Positions 1-11,792 of a stretch of 64,000 nt of DNA are shown piece after piece. The notes under the pieces are model-generated. The model was not told the origin of the DNA and did no database searches. It saw only the letters and a list, made by a program, of their open reading frames with translations. A program made the position numbers and the translations under genes. The stretch spans positions 92,860,140 through 92,924,139 of the forward strand of contig NC_086247.1 of the NCBI RefSeq assembly GCF_021018805.1, given 5' to 3'. Position 1 is the first letter of the stretch, and each line of letters begins with the position of its first letter. This stretch comes from Prinia subflava. Taxonomy: Eukaryota; Chordata; Aves; Passeriformes; Cisticolidae.

Positions 1-180
1 GGTGGGAGGAAGTGGAGACAGAGGCTGAAGATTCAGCCCAGTGAAGAGGCCACAATATTGCTGTTGTAGCAGGCTGTGCAAGGGCTCCTGTAATCTCCTG
101 CTGCTGTACACTTTTCCAGCTTAAAAAAGGTTTGCCTCTAACTACTGGGTCTCTCAAAACTGCTTTATTACTTCTTGGTG

Positions 181-206
181 TTTTTTTTTTTTTTTTTTTT
201 GTTTTG

Positions 207-237
<31 letters not shown>

Positions 238-238
238 T
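181..238. repeat. poly-T followed by (GTTTT)n microsatellite
   Basis: Twenty T residues are followed directly by about seven GTTTT units. Read on the minus strand this is an (AAAAC)n block followed by A20, which resembles the A-rich tail of a retroposed sequence. I see no recognisable retroposon body next to it, so a plain simple repeat is the safest call. Confidence 0.9.
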
Positions 239-3200
239 CCTGTGGAAACCTTGGTGGGCCTCTCTGTTGTTTGTTGACTCCATGGGTTCTCTTGGCATTC
301 ACTGCTCAGTGACTTGTTCCTGGTAGTGCTTGTCCTCACAGCTCACGCAGTGACTGCATGAGCAGAAGAGTGTTCTTGTCCACTTCCCTGTGTGTTTAAC
401 TGAAGTTCATGATGGGCTATTGAAGCTACCAGAACTATACTACAAATTTTTTTTTTTTTCGTGTCTGTGTGTGTCTGTGTTTTTCTTGGTGGTCTTTTCA
501 TAGTGTGCACATGAAAGAAAGAGCTGGGGTAAATGATTAATAGCACAAGAAAGAAAAATAGACTTCTTGCATTAAGTTTTTTGAAAAAATCATATCTGTT
601 TTCTGGAGTTTAATCTGTGCCAAGATTTCTGTTTGTGGTTTCCTAGTGTACTTGCATTGTGCTGTTTCATCTCCAGAGAAGTTTTATTTTTTCCTGTGTT
701 CAACTTTTTCCCAGTTGTGTTATATTTTTCCTTCTTTTTGCTACCTGAAAACAAAACTTCTGTTTTTAACTTGTCTTTGTATTTTGTGCAGCAGTGGAAA
801 AAATTGAATACGTTTGACTAGTGGTTGAGTTTATGCTGCTCAGCTCTTTTTCATGATACTTTTACAGGGTGATTTGTACAACAATTAACATTCCTCCAGG
901 CTGAGAAGAGCTCTAATGGAGGGCTGTCTCTGAGCTGAGAGAGCAGCAGAAGTGGTCTGGGAGTAGAAGGATTAAACAGTGAGGTTAAACAGGTCAAATG
1001 AGAAATAACAGTCAGTTGAAAAAAGTGCATAGTACAGGGGATTAGAAGAGGGGCTGAAGTTTAATGGCCAGGTTTTGCAATGAGATTGTTGCTTACGTGT
1101 AGGTAAATTGTCTTTGTTTTGACATCAGTATACAGGAGTTTGGCTTTGTCCCTGAAGCTCAGAATGTTATTTTGTAGAAATACAAAAACCTGATTTCTTG
1201 CATTTTGCCTTTCCCACATACCTCTGACTTAGTGAGCTTCTAGCATTCTCTGTGGAAGTAGCTTCAGACGTCCATTCACTGACAAAGTAAATTCCTTCAG
1301 TTGCCAAAGGCAGGTAATGGTTTGCAATCTGCCTGTGCTTTCTCACAGGTGCGCACAAATGTAATTTCAACAGTAAGACACCACAAATGTTCTTGGCATG
1401 TTTTTCCTTTTGCCATGTACAAGCAGAATCCAAGATCAGATAAAGGAAATGTCACGTTGACCTGTGTTTGCCTCTGAAATGTTTTTGACTCTTGGCTTCC
1501 TGAGTTGGTTGTCTTTATCTACTAAGGCAGATTTCTTGTCTGCAGTGGTGAACCCAAAATTTCCATTATTAGAAATTAATTTTATGGAAGATCTTGATGA
1601 ATCTTGACTAAGAATTGTTCTACTACCCATGACTTGAGAAAATACTAATAAGCTAAATGTTTTTGGTACACTTTGTGGCTGAAATGCATTAGCAGTGGAT
1701 TCTAGGCAGGAGTGAAGTTGAAATGTGTATTATATTGTTTTCTCTTATTCTTTGTAGATGACACCCCCATATTAAAATGTAACAGGGCAGACAGAGAGCA
1801 TAAACGTGTGCTTTGTGTGACACAAGAGTGGGAACTGGAGGGTGCAGGCTGGATGAGACTTCCTCATTTCCCTCTGAGACGAGCTGTCTGGAGGAAGTTT
1901 TGCACAGGATGTTCAGGGGTTTTGCTACGGATCACCTCAGTGGGATATAGTATTACTGCTTTTCCCTAGTGAACAGAAGAAAGAATTGGTTACTTTTCTA
2001 AAATTCACTGAGCCTTTGTGATTTTTGAGTCTATGCTAATGGTTTTCCATTTTGGGCAGAAACATCTTTCCTTGTCTTGTTATGTGTAATGATAATGAAT
2101 AATGAGAAAATGGTTTCATAGGTGATAAAGGACATTACAAAAATCCTGCTGTGAATTAACTGTAAGCTAAATTGTGTTCAAATGATCAACTTTGGGCACA
2201 GCTCTCCTGCTGTGTTTCATCCTTCCTTCCTCCATTCTCCATTTTCTGATAGGCTTTGTGGCCTGGTCTTTGCCAAGAAAACAAGGCATTGGAAAGAAAG
2301 TGGAGTTAATCGTATTTAATGGTGGGTCAGGAAGGGAGGAGGAAAGATAAGGTTTTAATATCAAGAGCCAGCACTAATAGTGAATGTAGACATGCTTTTA
2401 AGTCTGTTTTATTAAAATAATTTCAAAAGCAACTCCTTCTCACATATTGGTCATCTTGGCAAAGCGCCATGATGATTGTTTTTGTAATCTGAACTCTGGA
2501 TGACCTGACACTGGGCCTGTTAAAAAACTCTTTTTCCCCCCTTCTGCCTTGTATTTTTATCCTCCTTTGCCCCCTAAACCACTGACTGATAAGCAAAAGC
2601 CTCAGAACTGGCTGTTCCTGCCTTGGTGGTTGGAACAGCTTTTCCGTTTTTTGCAAGGAAAGGTTTATGGAGAGTTTAGGACCCATGTCTCCAAGACTTT
2701 CTTGCTTCAGAGCTTGCTGAGCCATCTTGGAGCAAATTAGTGCTTTTTTATAGCCTAAGATGGAAATACCAGCTCTGCTCACCAAAGTGTGAGTGCAGCA
2801 TAGCTCAGAGGGAGCGTGGGGCTCATGCACCTGCTGGCAGTGCTGGAGCCAAGCCACAGCCCACTCAAAAATGAAGCCACGTTCAGTGCTAGCTCCTAAC
2901 CTGCTCCACACAGAACTGCAAACACTTCTCCACCTCTCTATTTGTGGGCACTGGAGATTTGGGTAGACCACAGAAATTATGGTTATTGCTGCCCAGGCCA
3001 CCTTTGATGAAACAAACTGCTCGGCACACAGTTCACTTCTGAAGGACTTTGCTTCTTGCAAACTGGGGATGTCTGCCTCTAAGTCCCCTCAGTTGTGTAC
3101 TCCTCAGGTCACTCCCCAGCCTGTTTTGGGGAGACAGGAAAACCAGTGGGAATCAGAGCATTTAGGGTATGTGTTTCTTCATAATCTCTTTGATTCTGTT

Positions 3201-6035
3201 ATGTTTTCAGAGAACATTTTTTTCAGCTGATGAGGTTTTTTTGGGGTTTTTTCTGATGGGTGAGATTCCTGTCAGAAAATACCAGCCAGGGTTGGGAAAG
3301 GAGTTTCACAGCAATATATTGTTGTAATAATACCAGAGAAAATTTCCAAGCATGATCTGAATGCAAGGCTTGATTTCTTTTGCTATGGGTCAGAGGAGCA
3401 TAAACTGTCCCTTTCATCTGTGTAATGTTGAATTCTGGGACAGAAATGCTTGGTATTTAGTATTTGGTATTTTATTTTAACTATTTTTCTGCTGAAAAAT
3501 AATGAAGATTAAATTTTGGTAATAATACAGTGTCTGCTTGAGTCTTAGAAGTTACAAAACTCTTACAAAGATGAAGGTGAGAGTTTTTATCTCTGGCAAT
3601 TCCCATTCTAGCTTTATAACTTATGGTAGAAGGTGACATTCAGGATGGCATAGGTAAGAAGAATTTGATATGTTAAATATTGCAAGAGGCATTGTAGAGG
3701 ATTTGCTTCAATTGTCATGGTTTTTGATGGGAAGAAAATTCAATTTACTTTGTTTTTAAGTTTATAGCACAGAAGGCTGGAGTCTGAGTATCCTGAGACT
3801 TTACTGAATATCTGATATCAAATATTAAATGAGCTACTAAATAAACATTAGATAATAAATTTTGAGTTATGCAGGACAGCTTCCTTAACAGTGTCAAAAG
3901 GTATATTCCTAGTTGTGTGTTGTTAAATCCTACCCTGTGTTGGGTATGGTAAGAGCTTTTACTCAAACCTCATTTTTTCTTCTGAAACTGATGGTGTTTT
4001 CCTGAGTTCAAGATATTTTAATGATTTTTATATTTTAGCTTTTAAAAGAATGATAGTTGAAGATATGCCAGATTTATTCTTCTTCCCCAAAGAGGTTGTG
4101 ATTAAGCTCATTGTTTTAGCTTATTTCTGAGTAGCTGCTAATGTTTTTAAGGACTCTGCGTAATGGATTAATTGTCAGAATTAATTACATTTGTGAGGAA
4201 AGTTTATAGATAAATTGAAGCTGTGGAAGAGAGGAAGGTGTTTCCTTTTTGAAATCTGACCACTGATAATGTCTGGAAACCTGAAAGCTGATGCACTGTA
4301 ATTTTGTTTCTATGCTCATTATATTCCTTGGTGTACATAATTAATATTTTTTTAAAGAATAAAAACTGCAAGAATGCAATAGATTATTTTAATTATTAAT
4401 TTTTGCTTATGTTTTCTTTAAGGGTTACAAATGAATGCAAAAGATAAAATCCTGTGTTATTATATACAAGGTCCCTTCTCTGAACACTTTGAAGAGGGAT
4501 GTGTTACTGGCCTGTGCTCAGTGTCATGGCTGAGCTACAACTTGACAGAATAAGGCTTTTAAGAGTGCATAAAGATTTATAAGTGCAGACATTGTTGGAT
4601 GTTTTTGCTGTTATCAGCAAAGGTAAAATATTAATTCCTTTATTAAGCCTGTGACCACTGATAGTTGTCATTCAGACCATACCTAAGATATAAGAAATTT
4701 AAAACCAAAATAAATATCACAACAGATATCTGGCTGGCAAGTTGTGGAGGTTGTGTAACTCTTCCCCAGACATAGAGGTGCTAGTCTTTAATCTGAAATG
4801 AGCAATCTTCCGGGTTCTATTCACAGATTTCTGTTCTGCTGCATTTAGTGACCAAACCTTGATGGACTTCCATGTGAAGACACATTTAAAATATCTTTTT
4901 TCAGTCTTTTTAAAATTTAAACCAAATTTCAGATGGCAGACATGTTTCACAGTTAATGACCAGCTTTAGAGTTAATTTGGAAGAATGTGTGTGTTTCCAC
5001 GTATATTACAGATTTATTTAAAAGTAATAAATCTTCCTATCAAGAAGAAAATGAGAGAAAGAAAAACAGATCACCTTTTTCCATTTTAAGTTGATTTTGA
5101 TGCAAAGCTACATAATGCAAAGTTCTTGTCAATCCAGTCAGAGAGGTTGGACTGTGACCAGCAATGCAATGGCAGATAACACAAGGTATGCCCTTAGTAT
5201 AACTGCATAAGAGGCCAGCTTAAAAACAGTGAGCAGCTGGGCATGCGTGCCAGCTTTCAGCCTTACACTGACCATGGAACAGCCTGGAGAAAGAGAGCTC
5301 TTCCTGCAGCAGTGGAGTTGAATAAGTGGGACACAGCAATGCTGGCCAGGGCATAGAGAGGCCCCAGAGTGGGTGGGGAGAGGGCCCCCGTGGGGTGGAC
5401 TCGGGGCTGGGTTTCACATACAGGTGCTGGCAGACAGGGCCCCTCTGTACCTGCCTCAGCTCTCTCAGCAGCTCTCGCCCCTTTGTTTGAAAGGCTAGAT
5501 TAAGGTACAGCATGTCTGCCGGAATGTGTTTCTGGAAGTTATGAAATGTTTTTGGAATACATATATATGTATTTTCCCCTTTGAAAGTGAGGTGGGGAGC
5601 AGGAGGCGGTAATGTTTTGGGATGCTGTGCTAAAAACCTGAGGCTAGCCAGGTGTAATGAAGTTTATGATGTCTGCCTGAAGGTATTTGCAACCTACAGT
5701 GGCAGCTGTGATGGGCAGATTATAGCTTTCATCTCACCCGCTTGCAGATGGGATCAGTGGGAGAGAGGTCCTGCAGCCATGACTCACTTAAGCCCCCACA
5801 CTTTATTTTTCTCTCAACCTGGCTCTGTCTCTAACCTGAACTTTGCCCTGAGCCCTCGACTAGATCCTCCAGCTATGGCCCAGGAGAGGAGTTTCTTGCA
5901 GCCTGTTTTCTTGGCACTTTGCCTGGGGCAGCCCCTATGCAGCCACATCCCTGTGGGCCCTTGGGCTGTCTCATTCATCCCAAGCCCTGGGTTTATGCTG
6001 TGCTCTGAGCCAAGGGCATACATAACAGGCCAGGG
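239..6035. other. non-coding stretch, no gene recognised
   Basis: AT-rich single-copy DNA with many stops in all frames. The longest open frame in the window lies here on the minus strand (2423-3061, 212 codons), but it opens with TTG rather than ATG and resembles no family I know. An acceptor-like site at about 1757 has no convincing donor after it. The last 800 bases (about 5220-6035) are more GC-rich than the rest and carry a 207-codon plus-strand frame that also opens with TTG and runs into the CR1 tail that follows. Confidence 0.6.
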
Positions 6036-6039
6036 GAGT

Positions 6040-6195
6040 GGCCACAGCACCAAGCCGGGCAGAGCTCAAGAAGTGGTTGGGCAATGCTCTTGGGCACATG
6101 CTGTGACTCTTTGGGATGGTGCTGTGCAGGGCCAGGAGTTGGACTCGATGATCCTTGTGGGTCCCTTTAAACTCAGCACACTCTGTGTCTGGTTC
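6040..6195 (+). mobile_element. CR1 LINE fragment, 3' end only
   Basis: The segment matches the 3' end of a common avian CR1 type: a stretch about the cost of waiting for similar CR1 copies is recognisable as GTGGCCACAGCACCAAGCC, then CAGGGCCAGGAGTTGGACTC at about 6128, then GATCCTTGTGGGTCCC and a decayed tail near 6190. Orientation is plus, with the 3' end on the right. Extreme 5' truncation is normal for CR1 copies. The left edge is uncertain because the sequence before 6040 has no clear CR1 similarity that I can see. Confidence 0.8.
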
Positions 6196-8131
6196 TGTGT
6201 GTGAGTCCTTGCTCTTGTGGGAGACGGCACAAGGTTATCTCCATGGTACTTTTTCTCTGTAATGGGGGATGAAGGGATTCCTGCTGCCACTGTTCCTCCT
6301 CCTGTTCCATACCAGTGGGGGATGATAGGGGTCACAGTATGAAATAGGGCACTAGAGGTGACTGTCATGGCACACCGCACTTTCTGCTGATTTGACTCTG
6401 ATTTGTAGGGTTTACCTTCTATGCTGTTTTGTTTCTTGATGGTAAACTGAGACAGGGGATTCAGACTATCTTCTCTCCTGAGGTCCCTGTGGGTCACATT
6501 ATTTATGGTCTTTATTAAGAAAGTAAGCCCCAAATCTTCCCTCCCTGCCCCCACAAAACCAAATCGTGGTTGCATTGGATAGACTTGAAATAGCTATAAG
6601 CAAGTGCTCCCTATTTTTCTAAGGTTCTGAGGCTCAATTTTCCACCTCTCTGATAATATCCTTGGAAGAAATGCATCCAAATTCTGGGTCATATCAGTAT
6701 TTTGTTGTTGACTAAGAGATATGATTTTACCTGTTATAACAGCATTCAAAAGATCATTAGTGGTAGTGATGTAGGAAAGTAATCTTTCAGGAAGCCTTCT
6801 GATTGTGGGGGCAGGCAGGCTTTTGGAGCAGGGAAGAACCTCAAGATGGATTTTTTTTAGAAGTCTATTTACATTTCCAGGAAAACCTCACAATCCATTG
6901 ATCTTTGACTTACTCTAGTTCACAGTGTTTTTAAAGCAGAGATGGTGCTCTGCACCTCCCCCCACCATGTGCGTGTATGTGCACGTGGGTGTTTCTGCAA
7001 GTGTTGTGTTAAAAAGCAATTGGCATTTGCTGGCTTTCTGCATCTGAAGCTGCTTCTTTTGGGCATATGAACTGATTCTGTGCACCCTGGCATGTGCCTG
7101 GCTCTGACTGACCCTTCATTTGCAGCCCTGCATGCCCAGGGTGCACAGGCAGGTCTCTGTCAAATGTGGTGCCAAGGCAGAGGGGCCCTGGTGGGGGTTC
7201 CCCTGTGCAGGCACTCCTGTCTCCATCATGTGTGAAGCCATTCCACATAACCCTAACAGAAGGCTGCCTGTCAGCTGCAGGCCTGGGGTGGGCAGGATCC
7301 TTACTTTCTGTGATTTCCTTGCATTATAAAGAGGGAAAAAGGGAAATCTCACCATCTTGCCTGGCTAATGGTGTGATGGGTAGCTGGCTCTGTTTAGGCA
7401 GGGCTGTATCCCTCTCCTTCCCAGGTGCGCACCCAGGTGCATGTGCACACGGTCCTGGGTGAGCATTGTGTAGGAAGATGTATGGACAGATGTATTTAAG
7501 TGGCCCAATTTCTTCCATTGTGTCTTATTTGATTGGTTTGACTCCTCTTCCCTCATGTTTTCCCAAATGCTAGGAAGGCCCTGCATTTTTCTTTGCTGTG
7601 TATATTTGGCATACGTATTTCAGATGACTTTGGCAGGTTCTTGAAAACAAGGCTTGATCTTCTGTGAGTATTCTAAAGTTTTTTCCCCTTATAGATAAAA
7701 GCATTGAAAAATACTTACTATTGGTGGCTTGGATAGTGTAACTTACACAGAGAAGGCGATTAACTCTTTAGTGTCTCAGCCATGATTCTTGATTTAATTA
7801 TTCAGTTATCTCCTCATGAAATACAGGCACATGGCTGCATAAAATAAATAAAAGCGAGCATTCTAGCTGGCCATCTTAATAAAGATGTATTATTTTAAAA
7901 ATAATAAAATTCTTTTGCAGAGATTATGATAAAGGGAATGTAACTTGGTTGATTTGTGTGTGCATGTTTGGTTGCACAGAAATGAGGCAAATACCTGAAG
8001 CGTGCTGTTAGAATTAAGGGCCAGTTCAAGAAATCCAGGTGCCCTTTGGTTTCAGTGCACCTAAGGTTGAGAATGAACCTCAAACTCTGCTCATTAAAGA
8101 ACTCCTCTCTATTTTGAAACCCTCCTCTATA
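6196..8131. other. non-coding stretch, moderately GC-rich
   Basis: No gene recognised. Around 7080-7470 the DNA is GC-rich and has overlapping open frames of 60-98 codons on both strands, the usual effect of few stops in GC-rich DNA. A local ten-base palindrome, GGTGCGCACC, lies near 7424, among several GTGCAC-like words. Nothing else stands out. Confidence 0.55.

Positions 8132-8163
<32 letters not shown>
8132..8163. repeat. T-rich (CTTTT)n / poly-T tract
   Basis: Three TTTTC-like units run into a T run of about 19. A pyrimidine-rich acceptor-like site (TTTTTTTTCCAG) follows at about 8208, but the reading frame after it ends in TGA at 8352-8354 and the pair of signals is weak. Confidence 0.85.
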
Positions 8164-10146
8164 AACTCTTGAGCAACAAAGCATACATTTCAAGTGTTTT
8201 TTTTCCAGAGCTATCTGAAACTTCTGACTTCCTTTGTTCACTCCAGCTGTTAGCAGATTTCAAGGTGTGTGTCTCTGTGTTTGAAGAAGTTATCATAGGC
8301 ATTGGTGACAGCTGGGCTTTGAAATGTTCTTTGCAGTCAACACAAAGTACATGAGGAGTGAGTCATGAACATTTACAGATCATACTTTGCTTCATATGTA
8401 AGTCTTCTAATAATGAGCTTGCCTAATTGAGCTGGGGAAGCTCATGCTTTCACCATGGTCCTCAAAAAATGATCCCATTGCCAAAAACATCTGAGCAATG
8501 TTTTTTGTGATGCTATATTCAACTAGTCAATCAAATTAGGATTTTCATCTTTTCTGTCTCTGCCAGAGGGGTCCAAACTAGTGAGATTTCCACCCCTCAG
8601 GGGCTTCCAAGGGTATCTTTTGTTTTTGCAGCTTTAGTTATTTAAGTTAGAAAACATGAGGCTGTGCATTTCGAAGGCAGGATTTTATGAAGTTCAGTGA
8701 TCTTTTCTCCATTACTAGTTTAATGCACTGTACATTCCTGAGCAAGGTAACTGAACGCAGCAAATTATGTTTAATCACATAGAATAAGAGAAGTTCGTAA
8801 TTTGTGTTTGTAGGTGCTGTGTCTGCTCCTGGTATAAACTGACCCACCAGAAGTCTGCAAAGACAAAGCTCTCTGAACTCTGTGCAGTTATTCTGGACAT
8901 GTTTCCATGACATGTGGAAGAAATACTATCAAAAAATTGAAGGTGCACTTAGCAGTCTTGGATATAACAAAAGTTTATCGCTGACAAAGTGTCCTTTCTT
9001 TTATCCTTCTCAGGATTTTCAGAGTGTTTTGCAAAAGTCAGCTTTTGTTTGACTTTCTGAACACTGGAAGAGTCTCTAATGACATTCATAGGGTTGAATG
9101 CCTAGATTCCACAAATTTGCCAGGCCTTGGTGTCTCCAGTTCATGCTGCGTGGTTCCGTGTTACAGATGCATACTTTAAAACTTCCTGACTTCGGACTGG
9201 AATGCCTGCTTATGTTGATTTTCTTTCAAGGTTATACAAATGCACACACAAATGCACATGATGTAATTGAGAAAACTGTATTATGTATAACAGTGCTGCA
9301 TAAAAATTAATAATAAATGTAGGAATAAGAAATAAATGGCAGGAGAACATATTTTCATGAGACTGTACTTGCATGAGTGATGTACCAGTATGGAGGTTTT
9401 CGTAGTTAATTTCAGTTACCATGTTGAATCTTTTGTTACTGTTTATTTAGGAGGGTTGAAGTCTTGGCTGTTGGAACTGCAATCTCCATCCTGCAGTAGC
9501 CCATGTTTCCAAGATGGGCAGCAGTGTCTGTGTGTGGGGAGTAGCAGAGGCCACAATCTGAAGGTGTGCTGGGAGTGTTTCAAGGACATAGCCACTGCTG
9601 CTGCCCAACACATTTGTTGTGTGTTTAGACATGGTTTGGGAAAATAAGTAGAACACTGGAAGCTAGTGAATGCAGAGAACAGGAAGATATACATCCGAGA
9701 GTGGATTTGTCTTCTGCTAACACACTTCAGCTGCCTTTTGTAGCATGAATCTTCAATAAATTTTATTTCTCAAGGCTGTTGTTTAAGAGCACATTTGAGG
9801 TTGTGTTTCTGTTTAAAAAAAATTTTAGTGAGGAAGCATCCTGACTGAAATTTTGAATTTTGTCCAGTGACTGAAGAGCTTGTAGTGCCTAAATAGGATT
9901 TATTGTAACTGAACAGAAAAGCCCTGAAATATAAGACTATGTTGTAGCTGTGTAAAAGTACTGTGTTTTGTGTCATCTTACACTCATTTGACCTTGAATT
10001 AGAACAATGTCTTTGACCAGAGTGTCCATAAGACATAATACAGTATGAACAAATTGTTTTAAAGAACCTATTATTATAATTTAATCTTGTATCACTACAT
10101 AACATAAAGCTACTAAGTGCTTTTGTCCTGTTTTTCTTTATTTCAG
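8164..10146. other. non-coding stretch upstream of the candidate exon
   Basis: No gene recognised. The DNA is AT-rich with scattered short open frames on both strands. The last bases form the polypyrimidine tract and AG of the acceptor at 10145-10146 described in the next entry. Confidence 0.55.
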
Positions 10147-10260
10147 GCTTGAGTCCCAGAGAAATGTGAGGATTTACACTTCTGAAGTAGATGTGAGTGG
10201 GATTGAGGGAATTACATGGAGGATTCTGAACTCCCCTACTTCCTGCTCCAGGAAAGACGG
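10147..10260 (+). other. candidate 5' exon with splice sites on both sides
   Basis: A pyrimidine-rich stretch ending in TTTATTTCAG places an acceptor at 10146, and CGG|GTGAGTAT is a near-consensus donor after 10260. The enclosed 114 bases contain an in-frame TGA at 10204-10206 and then ATG at 10216, so the exon has the form expected of a 5' untranslated stretch plus the first codons. The two sites match vertebrate consensus better than most others in the window. I do not recognise the peptide. A chance pairing of splice-like sites, or an exon of a non-coding RNA, remains possible. Confidence 0.4.
10216..10260 (+). CDS. possible first coding codons of an unrecognised gene (partial)
   Basis: ATG at 10216 opens 15 codons, MEDSELPYFLLQERR, which end exactly at the donor in phase 0. 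An in-frame TGA four codons upstream makes this the first possible start in the frame. The start context has G at +4 but T at -3, so it is only moderate. The peptide is acidic at its start and then hydrophobic, with no signal peptide or domain visible. I do not recognise the protein and can see no following coding exon in frame within the window. If real, the gene would run to the right with a first coding intron longer than 50 kb. If the exon is non-coding, this frame is meaningless. Confidence 0.27.
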
Positions 10261-11755
10261 GTGAGTATATTATGAAATAGTTTATAATTAACTCAGTCCC
10301 TACTTCAGAAGGTTTTTAGTCAAAACAGGAAGATACAATTCAGATGGCTGTATGTAAGAATGGAAGAATTTCAGATACTACAGATACGCCTCCTAATTGC
10401 AAACATCAGCCTTCAGAATTTGCTGTTCCAGTTTAGTAATAAGAGGGTTTCCATTAAGAAAATAGTGTGAGTTTTCTGTAAACTGCACCCCCTCGTACGC
10501 CCACCAACTCTCTGACGTAAATGTTCTGTATTTGAAAGCTTTTAGCCCAGTGTCAAAGAAAGCTGAACTGACAAAATGAATTTTGTCTTTCTTGAGCTAA
10601 TTGTGAGTGAGGCTTTTACTGGAGAAAAGTGCAAGGCTGAGTTTTATTAGACCCCTGCATGTATTTGTTAGTGGAACAGGCAGGTGAGAAACGGCAGCAG
10701 AGATGTCTGTATCACACCTGGGCTGCTCCTGAAGCCTGCTGGAGTGCAGCTGATGTGTTCCAGTGGCTGCAAATCCAGTTTGTGTGTCTTCCTGACTCCC
10801 TCTCTTGCTGTATCTCTGCCCATAGAGGGGAGGAAAGAAGCTCCAAGGCCAAACCCTGTGGGAGGATAAAGGGGGCTTTACTTTGGGTTGTCTTTCTCTG
10901 GCTCTGTCTGTAGATATGTTGCGCCATCATTAGGAAAGGACACATGACTTTTCTGTGGAATTTACATCTTCACATTCTAATTGCTTTCAGCTTAGTGAGT
11001 GCCTCACATACATCACCTTCAGACACTGACCAATGAATAAGATCTGTACTTCTTAGTACAACCTGTTCAAAGTGGAAAGATACAAGTCCTGTTAGAAAAG
11101 CACATGGTATTTAAGCCCTGGCTTTTGGCAGATTTTTCTCAGTTCTGCATCAATACATACAAGACCATCTATGTGGTCCTGTGAATGTACCAGTGCTGAG
11201 CAGTGCATAGCAGGATGAATTTTACGAATTTTCAATTGCAGTTATTGCTGACCTGATAGTTCTTTCACCAAGTTGTTATACAAGAAATATTTAAGAACTA
11301 GTAAAAATGAACCCTAAAACTGACAGAGTGACAGCAGAATTTTTGTATTAGTTTAAACATTCCTGTAATTCTTGAATGTAGCTTAGATTCATTCTGTCTA
11401 AATTGTGTGCAGGACTAAAAATGGAGGGTGCACCCTCCAAGGCAGATTTGTATGGCCTTCTGAGTCTTTTCTTGTACATGGCAGCAGGTAACACCTAAAA
11501 GCAATGGGTGTGTCTGGACAACACTCTCAGCTTCAGAGGGCTAGAACCAAGAGGATGCCATGCTGCCCACAGCCCTGAAGCCAAAGTACATGCCTTGGGT
11601 GGTGTAGGGGGAAAAGACAATGATATTTTTGGGTTGAAGGTGATAGGGACAATGTCTGAGGCTTTTCCTGAAGTGGAAATAGGCAGCAGGTGCAAATATA
11701 TGCTGGATAGGAGCAGGCTGCAGTGAGGTTCAGGAGTATCCCAGCACTTAGAGGA

Positions 11756-11792
11756 GGTAAAAGGGTAGGGGGTAAAAGAGGGGGTAAAAGAG
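11756..11792. repeat. small G-rich minisatellite, three GGTAAAAG copies
   Basis: Three imperfect copies of a unit containing GGTAAAAG occur in tandem with G-rich spacers, within a broader purine-rich stretch that continues to about 11910. Confidence 0.75.

Noticed and set aside
2423..3061. Longest open frame in the window, 212 codons, minus strand
   Set aside because: It opens with TTG, not ATG; the first internal ATG leaves only about half of it. No domain or family resemblance and no splice context. An open frame of this length is uncommon but not excluded by chance in 64 kb.
3612..3653. Splice-like pair around 42 bases
   Set aside because: Too short, has an in-frame stop, and the acceptor is weak.
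5581..6204. 207-codon plus-strand open frame
   Set aside because: Opens with TTG, lies in GC-rich DNA with few stops, and its last part is translated CR1 3' sequence.
8209..8357. Exon-like stretch with acceptor TTTTTTTTCCAG and donor GGA|GTGAGTC
   Set aside because: The acceptor sits beside a long T tract that makes such sites by chance, and the only long frame closes with TGA just before the donor.
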